A stretch of 64,000 bases of DNA, from the NCBI GenBank assembly GCA_026936335.1, contig JAPMXV010000031.1:186001-250000 (forward strand), read 5' to 3'. Of the stretch, positions 62,722 through 64,000 are shown one piece after another. Below the pieces are notes generated by a model that was not told where the DNA came from, searched no databases, and saw only the letters and a program-made list of their open reading frames with translations. The position numbers and the translations under genes are program-made. Within the stretch, counting starts at the first letter, position 1. Each line of letters begins with the position of its first letter. Source of the DNA: Mantamonas sphyraenae (lineage: Eukaryota; CRuMs; Mantamonadidae).

Positions 62722-62959
62722 CGTCTCGTGGGCGTGTGTGTGTGTGTTGTGGGTTTTTGGGTTGGCTTGACGGGTGGCCGTTTGCCGTTCAAACTGCGAG
62801 TTTTGGCGCGAAAAATCGGTTTGAGGTTTTCGGGTTTGGCATGCTGCTGCATGTGGCCGTTGCTCCACACACACGGCCTCACGTACGACGACTGCATTGT
62901 GGGAAAACACAGCCATTGGGGGATCTGAATTGTGCTTGGGTGCTGCATTTCCGGTCTGC

Positions 62960-63946
62960 TCACAATGATTCGCTCTCGTTTTCCATCATGGTGGCCTCCT
63001 CGACAAGTTGGATGGCCTTGCGGATAAACTTGGTCTGTTGTGTGTCTGTGAGCGAGGTGGCACGGTTGGACGAGCGAACCAGGGCCAGGATCTGGTCGAC
63101 GACGTCCTGTTGCTGGTTGAGGAGGCCGGCACTCTCTGCTATCTCGTCGTTGAGCTGCTTCATGACAATGGGCACGACCACAGAGGCGGTCCAACGCACC
63201 ATGGCCTCCAACTCCTCGGGTTCCAGGTGCTGTTGGGCAGGCACGGTTGCGGCAAGGTCCGAGGCAATGGATTGGAGGTTGGACGAGGACAACCCAGCCA
63301 CAAGGCTGTCCGACACATCACTGCCCTTCCTCGCCAGCATCGTCGATGCGTCGTCATTGCTACGGTCCCCACTGCTTGCGCTTGCGCCGCTGTTGTTGTT
63401 GTTGTTGTTGCTGCTGCTGTTGTTGTTGGCAATGTACACCACCGAGGCAACAGAGGAGGTGGAGGATGCGGAGGAGGCTGAGGATGACGAGGAGTTGGCG
63501 CTGGAGGGCAACGAAGCACTTTCGCGGTTGCCCACCATGAGTGCTTCCATCATCTGCACAGTGGCCAGTTCGTCCAGGACCGCACGTGCCACACGTTGCA
63601 CAAGCCAGCCCTGTTGCAACCCAGCCACCTGTGGCAGGTCACTCTCGTTCTCCTGTGCCGCCAGCTGAAGCAACAGCGCATGCATATCGCCCTCCCTCTG
63701 CGCCCTCCATGCCTGAAACTCATCCAACAGAGCCTCGGCCTGTGCCACACTCGTCGTCGCCGTGTGGTTGTTGTCGTTTTGCTTCCTTCGCTCTGTGCGC
63801 ACCATCCACGCACGCACGGCTCCCTCCACACGCCTCTGCACCCACGTCACAGCCATTGATAAATACTCTGTGTCATGAAATGTGAAGGGTGAGTGTGATT
63901 GGGTGTGAGTGTGAGTGTGAGAGTGTGCCTGCGCGTGAGAGTCCAT
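62960..63946 (-). CDS. unrecognised Ser/Asn-rich protein with helical ends
   Basis: Not recognised. 328 residues from ATG 63946 (MDSHAQAHSHTHTHTQSHSP), or 298 residues from the ATG at 63856 (MAVTWVQRRVEGAVRAWMVR), which is the more natural protein start because the first 30 residues translate a CA/CT-repeat. A basic, Gln/Arg-rich helix (TERRKQNDNNHT) and helices EALLDEFQAWRAQREGDMHA and VQRVARAVLDELATVQMMEA follow. A Ser-rich and poly-Asn linker then leads to a C-terminal helical block (EELEAMVRWTASVVVPIVMK; KFIRKAIQLVEEATMMENES). Function unknown. Confidence 0.45.
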   Translation of the reverse strand: MDSHAQAHSHTHTHTQSHSPFTFHDTEYLSMAVTWVQRRVEGAVRAWMVRTERRKQNDNNHTATTSVAQAEALLDEFQAWRAQREGDMHALLLQLAAQENESDLPQVAGLQQGWLVQRVARAVLDELATVQMMEALMVGNRESASLPSSANSSSSSASSASSTSSVASVVYIANNNSSSNNNNNNSGASASSGDRSNDDASTMLARKGSDVSDSLVAGLSSSNLQSIASDLAATVPAQQHLEPEELEAMVRWTASVVVPIVMKQLNDEIAESAGLLNQQQDVVDQILALVRSSNRATSLTDTQQTKFIRKAIQLVEEATMMENESESL

Positions 63947-64000
63947 ATTCTTCCAAAACGACGTTTTGCTTCTCTCTTTGTGCTCTCTCTCGCACTCTGT

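Noticed and set aside
1-64000. Bacterial contamination or virus-like segment.
   Set aside because: Spliceosomal introns, RPB1 CTD, HDEL and eukaryotic complexes occur throughout, and no capsid, integrase or transposase was seen.

Overview
The window is nuclear DNA from a GC-rich, very compact unicellular eukaryote. The evidence is spliceosomal introns (nearly all donors read GTNNGT), an RNA polymerase II largest subunit with a heptad tail, an ER Hsp70 ending in HDEL, an anaphase-promoting-complex subunit and a Munc13-type tether. All three stop codons are used as stops, so the code is standard. A TSET (TPLATE-complex-like) subunit, a coat complex absent from animals and fungi, argues against an opisthokont. 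Polycystin-2, a MORN protein and a TmcB-like sensor fit a free-living, probably flagellated protist. The lineage cannot be fixed from this sequence alone.

Layout: about 32 protein genes lie on both strands. Convergent genes are separated by as little as 4 bp and divergent start codons by as little as 32-47 bp. No tRNA, rRNA, transposon or CRISPR array was seen. Left part (1-22 kb): a disordered AKY-repeat protein (runs off the left edge), phosducin-like 3, MORN protein, CobW/ZNG1 GTPase, lysine-rich membrane-anchored protein, TSET TTRAY subunit, small secreted protein, Afi1/DENN protein, 2-hydroxyacid dehydrogenase, APE1-type nuclease, DUF711 protein, a U-box/GNAT fusion and a P-loop kinase. 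Middle (22-46 kb): RPB1, BiP, MFS transporter, Munc13/PATROL1-like tether, NSUN5-like rRNA methyltransferase, and a 2678-residue single-exon TmcB-like sensor fused to a TauE/SafE-like permease. Right part (46-64 kb): ERdj3-like J protein, APC7, NT-C2 protein, Rpp20, a 75-residue small protein, polycystin-2, a non-RD protein kinase, uridine phosphorylase, sodium:solute symporter, ML-domain lipid-binding protein, a longin-like protein, and two poorly known proteins.

Functional links: the genes are mostly housekeeping and not in operons. Recurrent themes are membrane traffic (TTRAY, Afi1, Munc13, ML, longin-like), ER folding (BiP plus ERdj3), nucleic-acid metabolism (RPB1, APE1, NSUN5, Rpp20) and sensing or transport at membranes (TmcB-TauE, PKD2, MFS, SSF).

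The most unusual items are the U-box/GNAT fusion, the TmcB/TauE giant, and the disordered AKY-repeat gene. Its frame breaks three times, and each break is repaired by one extra base next to a short homopolymer. Intron signals are strongly constrained (donor GTNNGT, branch site CTRAC), and introns crowd the 5' ends of genes. Exon coordinates below were derived by hand from splice signals and reading frame, so single boundaries may be off.
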